DNA of 64,000 nucleotides from Gnomoniopsis sp. IMI 355080 (taxonomy: Eukaryota; Ascomycota; Sordariomycetes; Diaporthales; Gnomoniaceae). Under the pieces are notes generated by a model, which searched no databases, was not told the origin of the DNA, and was given only the letters and a program-made list of their open reading frames with translations. The stretch covers positions 1-64,000 of the forward strand of contig JAPEVC010000043.1 in the NCBI GenBank assembly GCA_027946555.1, given 5' to 3'. Position 1 is the first letter of the stretch, and each line of letters opens with the position of its first letter. Shown in pieces: positions 1 through 11,968 of this stretch. The translations under genes and the position numbers were made by a program.

Positions 1-156
1 GGGGAAGGGGTGGAAGGGGGGTACCCCAGGATTAGGGCATGCTGGCAAGTAGAGTCTTTGCTGGAACGGGCAAATAGCAAGGCCGGGAAGAGAGATGATA
101 TAATAGTGCAGCAGAGTCTGAGACTCTGGAAAGTAATGAGAAAAGATCACATTTCT

Positions 157-609
157 TCATGAATTCCCGCCCTTCCTCTCATCTCTTCCCCTGGCGAGAT
201 ATAGTGCCTGAGCTTTCTCGCTCTGCCCGTTGATCTTCTGGCCTTCAATTCGTTCCAAGGAGTCCTCAATCAATCCAATGTGACCTCGCAATGTTCCTTC
301 GAGTTCGTCCATACGATTTTCATGTTCCTCTAGGTTGTAGTCGTGGTGGCTTTTGAAATACAAGGTCATAGCACCTAGGGCGGACAGATTGGCCAAGCCC
401 AAAATGTTGGTGAGAGCTGGTGAGCGTAGGAACGACATCGTGGTGACAAATGTCTGGATGAGCGAGGGATATGGTGTAGAAATGTGTATTCTTATGAGCT
501 CTACCGGTGTAGGTTTCGCTATCCAGAAAGTGAAGTTTGGGAAAGTGCGCCCCAGAGTTTCTAGTATAGTACCCTTAGCTAAGTAGTGCACTCGAGACGT
601 CATTGACAC
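157..609 (-). CDS. Small hypothetical protein with one membrane segment and a coiled coil
   Basis: I do not recognise a family. The frame encodes 150 residues. The second half looks most protein-like: a hydrophobic stretch (NILGLANLSALGAMTLYF, about residues 67-84) is followed by a charged, heptad-like region rich in Glu and Leu (about residues 92-125) that could form a coiled coil. The internal Met at residue 58 (base 438) would give a tighter 93-residue protein that starts just before the membrane segment, and may be the true start. No splice sites are needed. A small single-pass organelle or ER protein is possible, but function cannot be stated. Coding status is moderately likely only. Confidence 0.4.
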   Translation of the reverse strand: MSMTSRVHYLAKGTILETLGRTFPNFTFWIAKPTPVELIRIHISTPYPSLIQTFVTTMSFLRSPALTNILGLANLSALGAMTLYFKSHHDYNLEEHENRMDELEGTLRGHIGLIEDSLERIEGQKINGQSEKAQALYLARGRDERKGGNS

Positions 610-791
610 TAGCTCGGGCTAACCAGACGGGCGCCATAATGATATGGGACGACTTGTCGAGCTTTTTGGTGAAGCATGAAGCATACACACCTACCTCATG
701 CTTGAAGCTGGTATACATCCCTGGGTATTCATCATCTTAATAGGAAAGTAAACTTTGATGCGCTGCTCTCGCAAGCAGCTCGATCAAAAGC

Positions 792-1677
792 TTAGAACAT
801 GTCCCCATCAACCCGCCTCGCAGGTGCCGCGCTGTTCAAGTTCAACTTGTCCTTGCGCTCATCCAACTTCTTCACCACCGCACCCAGAACAACCTTCACC
901 AGGTCGTCGGTTGACAGTGACCCAGGCTGACCTGTCCATGTTGTGGTATCCACAATGTCCCGCGTGTGGGCCTCCTTGCAAAGCTCATCATCTAAGTACT
1001 CAAATTGCCTCTTCACCTCGGCATTCGGTTGGCCGATCTGGAAAAGTTGAATGCCAATCTGGTGCTCTGGCACCTTCATATCATCCAGCATCTTGGCCGC
1101 ATTGATCAGTGGCTTCTTCACATCGTCATCGAAGGAACCCCTGTATGAGCTTAGCGATATGCCCACTTCCCCTCAAAAAGGACATACTGGATAGATTAGT
1201 GGTAACTCACGCGGTAATCACAATCAAGTTCAGTGCTGCACCCTCCTCATCTTTCTTGAGCATATCCGCATACCAGCTCAACAGCTTGCTTAGCCTCGCG
1301 CCCAAGTTGCACTTTCCGGCGGGCTTGATCTTCTCAAACAGGTGCGCCACGCCCTCTGCGCCCGCGGCCCGGCCGCCTAGGTGCCGATAGCCGGACTTGC
1401 GGAAACTCATGTTGGACAAAAGCCCCTTGGGCCGGTGGTTGAGGAAGAAGACATCGATGCCGTCCGGGTCGAACTTGGCGCACACAGGGGCGATACGCTC
1501 CAGAAGGGCCTTGACGTCGTCCCAAAAGGGTGCAATGTGCTCACTATCGTCGACGAGGAACATGGTGTCGAAGCAACGGAGGAACGACAGCGTGTCGCCG
1601 TAGTCCTCGAGGTTGACGCTCGAGCCGGCGGACGTGTCGGCCGCTGGCGCGACGGAGGGCCATTCTGATTCATCCAT
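792..1677 (-). CDS. von Willebrand factor A-like domain protein
   Basis: Two exons (1677-1211 and 1140-792) are joined by a 70-nt intron (donor GTGAGT, acceptor CATACAG, branch-like CGCTAAGC), giving 271 residues. The joined frame reads VITAGSFDDDVKKPL across the splice and closes in phase. Features of a fungal vWA protein are visible: an N-terminal beta strand and metal-site region (FLVDDSEH), a central alpha/beta body, and a C-terminal stretch containing VDTTTWTG and a helix VKVVLGAVVKKLDE. The MIDAS motif is imperfect (DDSEH where the family usually has DxSxS), so metal-dependent ligand binding may be weakened. Such proteins are usually cytosolic with unknown ligands. The gene is divergent from the DUF4112 gene at 2923. 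Confidence 0.75.
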
Positions 1678-2922
1678 TGGGGGGTAACGAGCGTATTGTT
1701 TTGCGCAAAAAGTGAGCCGAGGTATTTGAAAGATTGGTGCAGGAGCAGCGAGCCAGCCTCCGTTGAGATCAGAGTACAGTGGACGGGGAATATTAGACCG
1801 GCGTCAAAAGATAGAAATATAAAGGTCTGCCAGGCGGGATGTGAAATGTGGTCAGGCCTGCAGGCGATGTGTCGTTTCCAGGGGCCCAGCGGTGAGGGCA
1901 GGGTCGCTCAAGTGCCCGACCAATCTCGCTCAAGGGCCCGCAGTGGATTATTGCCATGGCCTGGGCTGCATGTCGCGTTAAAAGTGAAGTCGGGGGTGTC
2001 TTCGAATGCTCTCATTGGGTTTTCTCAATGGCCTAATTCGGAAGAGGCCTCAGTAATTAGAGAACCACACAAAGCAGCCAATCCTCTCTTGGCGGTCTGA
2101 ATTGGCAAGTTCTAGGGATGATCAATTCCATTCGCCCTCATCAGTCGCTGGGGCCTTTTTTGTGGCTGTGGGTTGTTTTATATGCCTCCATTCATCATGC
2201 TTAAATCGCCACGCCTATTAAATTCGGAATAAAGCACCCCAATTGATTAGCATGAGTCGTCAGCTGTACAATCAATCCCCCACTATGGGAATGTTGGAGG
2301 TCAATTCCTTTAGGCCTAAAGCATACAAGAGACTCTTGTTGAATGTGGCGGTGCTGTTATGCGTCGGGTGTGGAACGCCACTCCCGCAATCGCAGCCAAG
2401 GTACAGTCGGCGAGCAGCCAAAGCCTGATCCTAACCTAACCCTGTCGCGGAAAGAACCGAATGCTAGCAGGCGCAAGCATTGACGTCAACTTTTTGGACG
2501 GCCTCCCATTTCAATGGCACATCACCAACAAAAAGCAGGGAAACTTGGTGCTATGCAGAATCGAGTAGCTCGCAAACCACTTGATAAATATCTATTCAGC
2601 CCTCCAACTCCAATTTTCCAGTCCTTCTCTTGCTAGCTGCTCCTGCCAACGACTTACCTGTTTCATTATCCTCCATCGACTGCCCGTCATTCTATTCTAA
2701 GCGGACTCTGGCGCGTGTCCTGAAACGATCCACGAACAAACACAGGCCAATACTTTCAGGAGGCCTGCAACCATACCACCCGCGAGACGACCTCCAACAA
2801 CTTTGACTGTGCTTGTGTTCATTAAAGACACCTGGAAATCTGTTCCATTTTTTGAGCATTCCTCTTCTTGGACAAATTCATTTCCAATTTCAGTGTTCTG
2901 AAGAACACACCACACCGCCAGC
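1678..2922. other. Intergenic, shared divergent promoter region
   Basis: This separates two divergent genes and so should hold both promoters. Visible elements are a CCAAT box near 2079, a TATA-like TTTTATATG near 2174 and a pyrimidine-rich stretch near 2615-2650 just upstream of the DUF4112 gene. The open frames here are short and lack family resemblance. A short CCTAACCTAACCC-like stretch at 2430-2444 is too short to be a telomere relic. Confidence 0.5.
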
Positions 2923-3691
2923 ATGTCTCAAGCAGTCCTCAACATGGTGGCCAAGAAGGCCCTGAAGAACGCCGCCACTCAAAACATCAACGCTCATGTG
3001 AGTATATACCCCAAAGCAAACGACTGTATTGTATGCCGCTCTAACAGCCAAGCAGGACCCCTATTTCGAAGAAATCAAGGTGGTCGATAGGAAAGGAAAC
3101 CCGACGGGCGAGGTCAAGAAGCAGAGGAAGGGTATCCCAGTGGGCGTGTCGACCCACGATGGCAAGGTCCTCAAATCGGTCAGGAAGCGAGCATATCGTC
3201 TGGACCGAGCCGTCAGCATTTGTGGCTTCAAGTTTGGTTGGAGTTCAATCATCGGCTTCATTCCTGGGTAAGTCCTGGAAGGTGACCTGACTGGCACTCG
3301 CATCATGACTGACCCTTACACTCACAGAGTCGGAGATGTCATCGATTGCCTCATGGCATACTTCCTCGTCTTCCGCAAGGCCAGCCAAGTCGAGGGTGGC
3401 CTGCCTCCTGCGCTCAAGTCTCGCATGATGCTCAACATCGTCATGGATTTTGCCATTGGCCTAGTGCCATTCCTGGGAGACATCGCCGATGCTGTCTTCA
3501 AGGCGAATTCGCGCAACGCTTGGCTCCTGGAAGAATATCTGGTTAAGAAGGCACAGACAGAACAGGCCGGCGCTTTGCGTGATGAAGGCAAGGCAGAGGC
3601 TGTATTGAGTCGACCCGCTCCTTCGAAAACAAAGACTGGCCACGCTGGTGATGTCGAGATGGGTATAGTCGACGGTGGCTCGCGGAGATGA
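2923..3691 (+). CDS. DUF4112 family membrane protein
   Basis: Three exons (2923-2997, 3056-3267, 3328-3691) give 216 residues. Introns of 58 and 60 nt have donors GTGAGT and GTAAGT and acceptors AAGCAG and CACAG. The DUF4112 core is clear: a basic region followed by the first hydrophobic segment (FGWSSIIGFIPGVGDVID), a Lys/Gly linker (VEGGLPPALKSRMMLNI), and the second segment with the family's hallmark IGLVPFLGDIADAVFKAN. The N-terminus starts MSQAVLNMVAKKALKN, and the C-terminal tail is hydrophilic and low in complexity. The family is widespread in fungi and bacteria with no established function. Two re-entrant or membrane-spanning helices are likely. The Met chosen is the first in frame ahead of a good donor. 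Confidence 0.85.
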
Positions 3692-4005
3692 GAACCCTGG
3701 AGGGGTTTCCGGAGGGGTTTTGGGGCGGAGTATCGTGTTGGCCTCAAGCAAGTGAAGATGTGACTGATTTTCTTTTCACAAAACAGCAAAGGAGTTTCGA
3801 GCTTTTCAATACTAGGCTAGCTGGCCGCCAAGGAACAGCAATCGGTCGTTGAAGGGAGGTTTGGCAAGTTGATGACTGTAATACCCCTTTTAGTTCGCGT
3901 TTCCTAACCCACTCGATGAGTTTAATAAGAGTCTTAATTCGTAAAAACCATGAAGCATGCCTCACGCTCCGACTGGACTGAAGGAAGGTATCTGTCACCC
4001 AAATA
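3692..4005. other. Intergenic between convergent genes
   Basis: This short spacer lies between the ends of the DUF4112 gene and the HET gene and should hold both 3' untranslated regions. A GGAGGGGTTT-type direct repeat occurs near 3699-3722. Nothing else was recognised. Confidence 0.5.
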
Positions 4006-6571
4006 CTACAGCAGACGCAATTTCTTGCAGTCCCAACCTTGGAAAATTGTCTCTTTCCCATCTTCATTATTCTCATACCTCTCTTCGCAGCCATCCTGCG
4101 AGACGGAAGCCTTCAGCGCGGTTCCTAGACGAGAGAAGCAGTCAAAGAGGCACGCCTTCTCCGCCGCGACCCGTTTCAACACCAGTGCATGGTGTGTCAC
4201 ACGTGGAGTGCCTGGCGAGCACGATGTCGCTACAAACAAAAGGAATATCTGAAACCGCTGCATCTCCTTCCAGCGGGACGCGCTGACCTTCTCATCAAAA
4301 CGCACGCACCACTTGTCTTCGCAGGATTCCACGCCGTCTTGCTCGTCGCCGTCATTGGTGCTCAGATCTATGTTATCGCGCACTTTGACTGGCCATGCGC
4401 GCCTCAATAGGCCCATTGCGTCGACCCAGCCGGTCTTGACGGAGGACAGCGAGTCGGAATAGTCGTAAATGCATAGAGCATCGAGAATCTGCAACTTGGA
4501 AGCGCCAGGGGAAACCAAGATGTCCAGAAACTCAACCGGGCCGTCCAGGGCTGCCCAGCTCCAGGAAGGGGCGCGGTATGCTGCGGGCCTGGACAGGAAC
4601 TCATCCCCTGCTCTCCTCCACAGAAGCCCCCTCGGTAATTCTGCAGCCTCAGGTGACGGATGGGGCGTTATGCTGCCATCCCACCACAGGCCGGCTAGGT
4701 AGTCGTATCTTTGCTCATGGGCACTTGTGGCGCTTTTGTAATATTGAAATCGGACGGCAAGACCTGCCAGTGCAGGAAGCTTATCGGTGTCCTTGCTGAG
4801 CCGGCGTCCACAAAACTGGGTGACAACATCTGACCACGAGGGCCCGGGAGCGTGTGCCTGGCTGTCCACATAATCATGTTGAATACGCTTGACACGTTCA
4901 AATAGCCGACTCGTGTTGGCGATTTCTACAGCTCTGTTTTGCTCCTTTGCTGTGCTCGCGTCTTGAGGCCAAGTGTCCGCGTGAGCCGGATGTTGCATGC
5001 TCTTGGTTGTGCAAGCTTCCAGATTGACGCCAATTTCCCGAGTACGGCTTTCAAAAGGTTGCTTGTCACCGTCCGCGTGACTTTCGTAGCAAGTGCCGTG
5101 AAGACATTCATACACAGTCATCGTGCTACCGCAGTGGAGTACACAGGGTGAGAGCACCCACTCCTGGAAAGTCCACCCGCGTTCCATCCAAGGGGACTTT
5201 GAAAGGAAAGAGCTGTGATCTCGAGGCCAGTCATACACAAGCTTGGCGGTCCCCGCGGTGCCGGAAGGCCCATGAATCCAATCAACCTCCACATTAGGAT
5301 AGTTGTCAAGGCTGCGTGTCAGGAAGTTCTCGGTACAGTCTGAAGTGTTCGGCACTGATATGGTGAGCACTGAGGAACCGTAAATCCTGGCCATAGCCGC
5401 TGCTTCCCGGCTCCAGTCATCTTTGTCATCCTGAATGATACACAGAGCATCGATCCAGATGTAGGGAATCTGTAAAGCTCGGCACAATTTGATCGCATCT
5501 GCCACAGTCCCAGGGAGGTCGGATATCAGAATACGCTGGAGATGGCCCTTGATGTTGCGCGTGGTAGTGCAGTGTTGGGTCCCCGTGCCCCAGCTGTACG
5601 ACAGACAAGCATACACGGCAGTCCGTCCACGATGCGTGTTGACCAGTTTCACGTACCGTGGATCGTTTGAGTTGACTGCGATTACCCGGGTCGGCAGCTC
5701 CCTAGATTCCTGCCAATTTGGACAGCCTTCGTGTTCCTGCGCGCATACCTTGCGCCAGCTCGAGATGCGGCGCAGGTGAGTGTCTGAAAGCACGTTGGGT
5801 TCGGGTCGGATTCCGCCAGGCGGGGATAATGATCCGAGGGGATCATCTTTTGAATGGTAAAGCGGGATGCGTTAGCTTTGGGGATTAGAAATCGAAAGAA
5901 TCGGTCTATCTTTTACTCATGCACTGAGCTCGTCATGTTTTCCTGTGCACGAGGGGGAAAATAAGGAGACGAGAGAGGAACAAATATTCCTTACCATGGC
6001 CAACGAGGAGGCGAATGCTCTTGGGGCCAGTCGAACTCCTGGACACACATGTTTTTATGGACCCTAGCCAAATCACGGAAAGAGAATCTGGTAGCTTGAC
6101 ACCCACATCTCTAGGATTCGGTGTCCGCGTTTTTATTAGCACGCGCTCACGTCCGAAGATAGACTGTAAGCGTTCGAATCTCTCTTGGTCAAATGCAGGA
6201 TGGAATGTATGGGTGCGTTTCTGTTGGCTGTCCGGCGCCGGCGGCTGCAGAATCCCGATTTCTTGGACCCGGGAGACGATCCGTTTGATATCACCTTTGG
6301 TCTCTTGAGAATTCCTCCGAGTGCGTTTCCTATCGTCCTTGAGACTCTTCATATCAAGCTTGCAGAAGTCAACGAGAGCCTTGAGGATGATGGAACAACG
6401 CGCACATCCTTCAACGCCCTTTACTCTCAAGGCGTACAGATTCGGATAGTGGAGATAGACCGAAGGATACTCCTCGCCAGTGGGATGCTGCGTCCAGCAC
6501 CAACCCGCGCCATTCTCGCAGAGTCCGCGACACTTTTCGCACAGGACGGATGTGGCTGCCGGTTGATCCAT
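4006..6571 (-). CDS. HET-domain protein (heterokaryon incompatibility family)
   Basis: Two exons (6571-5995 and 5846-4006) are split by a 148-nt intron with donor GTAAGG, branch GCTAAC and acceptor CAAAAG. The spliced product has 805 residues. Exon 1 carries a cysteine-rich N-terminus (CEKCRGLCENGAGWCW, then CARCSIILKAL) common in long HET proteins. Exon 2 holds the HET domain: VYACLSYSWGTG, then an Arg/Leu-rich helix, then IPYIWIDALCIIQDDKDDW and AAAMARIYGSSVLTISV. The long C-terminal half is variable, as in most of the family. HET domains trigger growth arrest or cell death on nonself recognition in filamentous ascomycetes. The partner here is unknown. The frame is intact, so the gene looks functional. 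It lies about 12 kb from a STAND gene, another class used in fungal nonself recognition. Confidence 0.85.
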
Positions 6572-7104
6572 TTGTATCTACCACTGGTGTTGTAACTTGT
6601 GGCGGACGCCGGTACGGTGCTGAAGGCTCGATCACCCACTGGGAACTTAGCGTTGCAGTGGACTCCAAATCGATGCTCCACCTATCGGTCCCACCTGCAT
6701 ACCGTTCGCGTCAGCCTGATGGTCGATCCGAATTGATATATCACAAACCAGAGATGGATATTAGATACTTTGGGTTGAGGCCTGTTCCCTCATGAAATGC
6801 TACTGTTTGGTACATCGCTAACAAAAACGACAGTTGAACTCCCGGGCCCGTTCCTTGTAAGTTTGACATTTTCTCCGGACGAAGCCAATCTCGCCATCTC
6901 TATTCCTTCTTGGTCCTGCCACGCCCATACACCGAACTCCTGGCACCGCATCCATGCAAGGCCAGGTACGATCCACCAATGTGTGTACCTCGACGATAAG
7001 ACGTCCGTAGCACCAGTGGCCTTTCCTTGATTTCACTTTGTGCGTGAGACCATTTGTTCTCTTGGCAGACTCACAGTCACACTCCTCAGCTCACTGTCTA
7101 TGGT
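6572..7104. other. Intergenic, promoter side of the HET gene
   Basis: This contains the upstream region of the HET gene and the 3' flank of the Ras-like gene. Short frames on both strands show no family features. Confidence 0.45.
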
Positions 7105-8181
7105 TCAGCTGAAGTTCGTCATCCTACTCACTCTTCCCAACAGTCTCCTTATACGATACTGCTTGGGCGGTTTCATTGGTGTGCGGAACGACGCTGTCGA
7201 CGACGTCGTCGGCCTCTCCGTGGCCTTGATAAAGTGTCCTATGCCGGTGATGGCTTCGTCGATACCGGTCTCTCCATGTTTCTTGGACGTGTCGACCTCA
7301 AAATATGCACAGCCCCACAGCTGTGCAATCTCCTTGGCCTTGTCCCTCTGGACCTTCATCTCGGCCTCAGCCTTCTCGTTGAACGCTGAGGGCGAAAAGT
7401 CCTCTTCATCTTCCATTTCTGGCATTGACAAAGGTCAGCACACCGGCAACGTAGGGGCCTTGGAGAAATGCATCCTAGCTCGTTTCCCCTTCGGACGTCA
7501 AGGACAATAGCAGTGCGCACTCTACTCACCCTGAGGTGGCGCCAGATCCCCATCACGGTTCCCTATCAGGAAGACCGGCACCGTCATGCCCCCGTCCTTT
7601 TCGTACTCGCTCATCGTAATGATGTTGTGGTGATTCCTCGCTCCACGCTCAACCTTATCATGCAGCTTCTGTGCTGTCTCGAGGGTCTTGGCCGAGTAGA
7701 GACTGAAAACGAACGCAAAAGCCTCGGCGTACTCGACCTGGTACCGTAGCATGGCCTGGTCCGTTTCGGGCCCCATCTCCAGCAACTCGACCGATGTGCT
7801 CAGCCCTGAGATGTCCATCAGCTTCCGACAGCGACGGTCATGGTCCGCTGCTGCTGCTGCCGCCGCCGCCGCCGTACTGGCTGCACTGCTGCTGCCTCTG
7901 CTGGTGGCGGTGCTGGGATCATCGCTGGATAGGAACTGGGATGGATATGTCAACAAAATGTTTTGCAGATGGCTGTGAGGGGCCATGCTTGGTGAAGCGC
8001 AAGCGTGAGGGCGAGAACATTTGAGACAAACCTTCTGGAGCAACTTGGCGCGGCCAGCGTATTCGTCGTCATCTGCGCATATCACGACACTATACTCGGG
8101 CGGTTCATAGAAAGACGGAAGATCAAGATACGTTTTGCTCGCTACGTGACTCGTCAGCCCACCGCCACAATGCCTTCCCAT
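7105..8181 (-). CDS. Ras-like protein with degenerate G motifs (putative pseudo-GTPase)
   Basis: Two exons (8181-7530 and 7418-7105) with a 111-nt intron (donor GTGAGT, acceptor TGCCAG) give 321 residues. The order of elements follows a Ras fold: beta-1 and loop (YSVVICADDDEYAGRAKLLQ, residues 30-49), a switch-like DDPST, a beta-3/switch II region (SVELLEMGPETDQAMLRYQ), FAFVFSLYSAKTLE, VPVFLIGNRDGD, and near the end AYFEVDTSKKHG in place of the SAK box. The P-loop Gly/Lys/Ser, the DTAGQ motif and the NKxD motif are all altered, so nucleotide binding may be lost. A poly-Ala/Ser tract (GCC/GCA/GCT-rich, 7850-7910) sits before the third strand. The start is uncertain: the chosen ATG is the first that leads into a domain-like sequence, and an upstream exon is possible. 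Confidence 0.6.
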
Positions 8182-9535
8182 GTCCCCAGTTCGAGTCAAT
8201 AACGTCGAGGAGGGGGAACGAAAAAGTAACAAGAAGCATTCACTCACCTTGCGTCAATCTCATTTTGATATCGTGAAAGGCTATAACGAATGGAAGGGGT
8301 CTCCGTAGGGGTTACTTCTTACGGAATGCCTGACGGAGCACAGGACCTCTCTCGTTGTGCCAGGTCGCGTGCTGGCTGGGGAAAAGGCAAGGAGAGGGCC
8401 CACTTTTGACCGCTTCTTCTCTCGAAACCGCAAAGCAAATTATTCTGCGCGCGTCTCCGGCCAGCGCACAGTCCGAGTCCGTACAGGCTCAGCCCCCCGG
8501 CGGCCCCCCCCCTGGAAAGCAACACTTCGTTGCGCAGGCACGTTGAGGCCACAATTCTCGCCGGCCTCATTGGGCGCGCCACGCGGCTCTGACGGCTCTG
8601 GGTCTGGGTAGGCAATGCAGACCCACTGCAACTGGGAGCCCTGGCGGCTTCAGCGGTCAAATGCTACTGAGTGCTCCAGGGAACGTGGTTGGCGGAGGGT
8701 TAGGGTCCCTATATATTATACAATTGCTTTGGTATGGGATGGAGGCCGAAAATGGCCAGCTATGTTTTTGAAGGAATCTTGAAAGGAATGGGTTCGCCCA
8801 TGTCTGTGACTGCTGCTCCAGGCGCCTTGGGCTTCTATAGTTCAAAGCCGAATCGTGGTGGCTGCGACCCTAAAGCACTCTGCCGTCAGCCGAGGAAGGA
8901 CTAGGGAAGGATTGTGCGACGTCGCATGCGAATTTATCAGCTTGGTCACTTTATGTCTCAAGACATTTCGCCGCTCAGGGGTTGAAACCTGTGTCGTGAG
9001 AATGGGATTGAGGATGGGTGCCGGTCGTGGTGGTACGTGAAGAGCAGATGTAAGGGACATTGTACAGGCGCCACTTCGAGGGTTTAGATCTTGGGCGGTC
9101 AGGAATAGAGAACTCGCAGCGATAAGCAGAGTATCGATACAATCATATATCCTCGCTATGGTTTCCCTTTCAATGTCCCCCAAGGGAGACACATCCGATC
9201 AGCGCCATCATACTTCAACCTGAAGCAACTTCGCAATGCTTTTGTTGTGTTCCTGCGTTATTCTCCCAAGACATGGAGTAACATGGACTTGTCGGAATCC
9301 CTTAGTCGTTTCCGCCAGTGCTGCTGTAATCGACGACCTGCTCATCGAGCTGTACCCGACTTCAGAAAGCTCCCATTGCGCTTGAAGACAACCTGAGGTC
9401 GTTTAGGTGTTTGTCAATTTTAGCCCACTTTATTGAACAGACATGGTCCGGTCTTCAAGCTAGTGTACCGATCCGAATGGAGCACTTCAATGCTTAGACT
9501 GCCTTTGATAGGACGAGCTTGCTATCTTCTCGACG
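8182..9535. other. Intergenic, no gene recognised
   Basis: A TATATATTATAC stretch lies near 8710. The largest frame (8842-9192, minus) has no family resemblance and odd composition. I see no coding or RNA feature that I can support. Confidence 0.45.
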
Positions 9536-10728
9536 CTACCAATGATTCGTCCCAAAAAGGCGCCTACCCGGCACAGTCGGGAAACAGTCGCCACGCAGCA
9601 TCACAGACAGCTTGAGATGAGAAAGCTGTGGATAGTGAGATTTCAACCCAAGCAACTGTTTGCTTTGCTCTGGGATGCGGCCTGCAAGGACCTGGGCTAG
9701 AGTGTCGAGAACGTGCCCGAGCATAAATGCGTCGCGATACCACCGCAACCTTGATTCTAGGTATGTACTTGCAGAGCCAGCGTACTTTGCCGCGAAGTGG
9801 TGGCCAGTGATCAGTCTCCCGTAGCATTCGTTCAAGGTTGCAGGCCAACCGGAGGATTGATCCAACAAGCTGTGAGCTTCGGTCGAAACGTGACATTGAT
9901 GAAGGCATCGCCCTTCGTCATATTCCAAGATGAACTCTTTAAGGTTAACACTAAGGGCAATAAGCATCTGCATAAACCAAGCAAGTTTGGGCTTGATGCT
10001 TGAGAGATCTGTTGGAAACCCAGCTGGGTCTACGGCGGCTTGAGGTCCGGCCTCGATTTGTGTCGCCAAAGCGAGCATAGTAAGCAACTCAAACTCACCA
10101 ACGAAGCTGACCGCTATCCTTTGGACCATTGGGAGCTGACAATGAGAGAAGTCCCAAACCGGATCGATTTCAGTGGCACTGCGCCTTAGACAGTACTGGT
10201 AGTCGTATTGCAGATAGAAGATATCTCTCTCGAAGTTGAGGTTGCACAACTTTCCGCCAACCCAGGTCTGTTGACATTTTGTCAGCAAAACTCAAACTGA
10301 AGTATGTATAGGGAGTTATAAGCCTCGAGTAATGTTCGCGTGTATTTGGTAAAAGTCACAGATATGCAGCCTGGGAGGGTGGACATTGGGGGGTTTACTA
10401 TAGTGTCAGGAAAGCAAAACTTTACTTCCTGCCTTGAAGCGACGCAAGTTGAAGCCAACGTCTGGAGTGTTTTGATGCGACGAATGAATGTCGTATGCCT
10501 CTTCCAGGGATCACAAGGCATCACGAGCACAGTCCAGACCGTTTGGGTGAATTGGCCTGTTGAGCCATTCTCGATCGATTCCTCTGTCTCTTGGTTGCGA
10601 AGCGTCAAGACATTTTCAAGTGGGTATATTCCATACGGGGGCATCGACTGCTGCCAGACATTTCGTTGTAGTTCGAGCGGCAGTTGAAGAAATCTGAGAA
10701 AGCCAGCACGCTCATTGCTTGTAGCCAT
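9536..10728 (-). CDS. 2EXR (F-box-like) domain protein
   Basis: Two exons are proposed: 10728-10399 and 10267-9536, giving 353 residues. The N-terminus has the 2EXR signature: LRFLQLPLELQRNVWQQSMP, the expected spacing to a CVASRQEV-type stretch, then NLNFERDIFYL just after the splice, which matches the family's FNxExDxxYL element. The acceptor (TGCTGACAAAATGTCAACAG) is convincing. The donor is ambiguous: GTAAAC at 10398 gives the best domain continuity (FPDTI joined to TWVGGK), but GTGACT and GTAAAG nearby are also in phase. 2EXR proteins are abundant in filamentous ascomycetes and their role is unknown. The C-terminal half has no recognised motif. Confidence 0.65.
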
Positions 10729-11968
10729 GATGATTCAATGGAAGACAAACTTGTAGTAGCTGTATCTAATCGTGTTGATGTAGTGGGGTAACGACCGAAT
10801 GTGGAAGCACCTGGGCAGATAGTGCTTGACTTCTCTGTAATGATAGCAGACCGGTGTGGGCAACATAACGATTTGATGATGGATGCGAAGAGAACAAGCA
10901 TGGTCTTCACCTCGGTGATGCAGGAGCCAGCAAAACATATACCTCCTTCCCATGTGCTCCTTCCACCAGGCGCTTGAAGTAGGGCGCGGTTTACACGGTT
11001 TACACGCTGAAAGTCAAAGACAGATGTTTGTTCTGAAGTCAGCTCAGAGGATCCATGCGTCACTAAAAGACAAAGCGAGGACAGGCATCACAATTCCAAT
11101 CAAGATGTCCATCAATGCCAGGCTAGGTACCTGGGTGGGTACGCCGATTGATCTACTGGAAAGAGGAACGTTGGACCGCAGTCAGGTCGCGTGACCCACG
11201 TCGAGTTTGTATATGCAGGTCCTCATCGCTGCCGACGGATCGCGGGGGACGAGGACTTCGTCTGGTGATTCAGCTGCATCAAGGGATTGAACAGGAAGCA
11301 AGCAAAAGAGCTGGCCGACTCAGAGACTCTATTATCTTGATGTATATGCGGTCTGGCCTGAAGTGACAGAACTGCTGGTGGGCTAGATATGTTGATAAAG
11401 TAAGCGGAGCTCACCTGCAGCGAGTCAGGAAACAAGCAATATGGCATTCCGACTCCCGAATTATCACCGGGAAATACCGCCAAGGGACCTCGAGTCTTGG
11501 AGCTGCGGCTGCGGCTATTACCCCGCCACTATAACCCCGCCAAACGAGGCCATCGTCATAGCTCTGGGAATAATTACAGTGCTACTGGCGCATCAGCAGC
11601 ATCTCGTAGCCGCGCTCCCTAGGCCTATCTGGCAGCATAAAGTGGATCTGATCAAATATCAAGCTCTGGTTGTCTATCAGCTCGCATATACGTGTCAATT
11701 TATAAGATAAATCCCGTCTGGGGGGTTTGGTACAGGTTCAGTTGCGATTGCCGGAGGATAAAAGAGCTGCCGCTAACCCCTGTCCGAGGAAGACTTGGAC
11801 TAATAATAAAGCATCGCCTCCGATCTATGCCGGCCGTCACTGCTTCTCTAAGTCCTAACATCATTCTCCCATTCCTCCGACTAGTGTCTCTCTCTGTACT
11901 CATACTTCTTCTTCTTCCTCTCCTCCTTCGTCAATACTCACTGTCAGAAGTCCAACAACACAATCAAC
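10729..11968. other. Intergenic, promoter of the formaldehyde dehydrogenase gene
   Basis: A long CT-rich tract (about 11885-11935, including CTTCTTCTTCTTCCTCTCCTCC) lies just upstream of the dehydrogenase start, as is common for strongly expressed fungal genes. Short frames on both strands were not supported. Confidence 0.5.

Noticed and set aside
2430..2444. Telomere-like CTAACCTAACCC
   Set aside because: Only about two units, with no array and no subtelomeric context. It matches by chance.
7973..8031. An extra 59-nt intron in the Ras-like gene (GTTTGT to CTCACAG)
   Set aside because: It would shift the frame relative to the downstream Ras-like segment, and the donor is weak.
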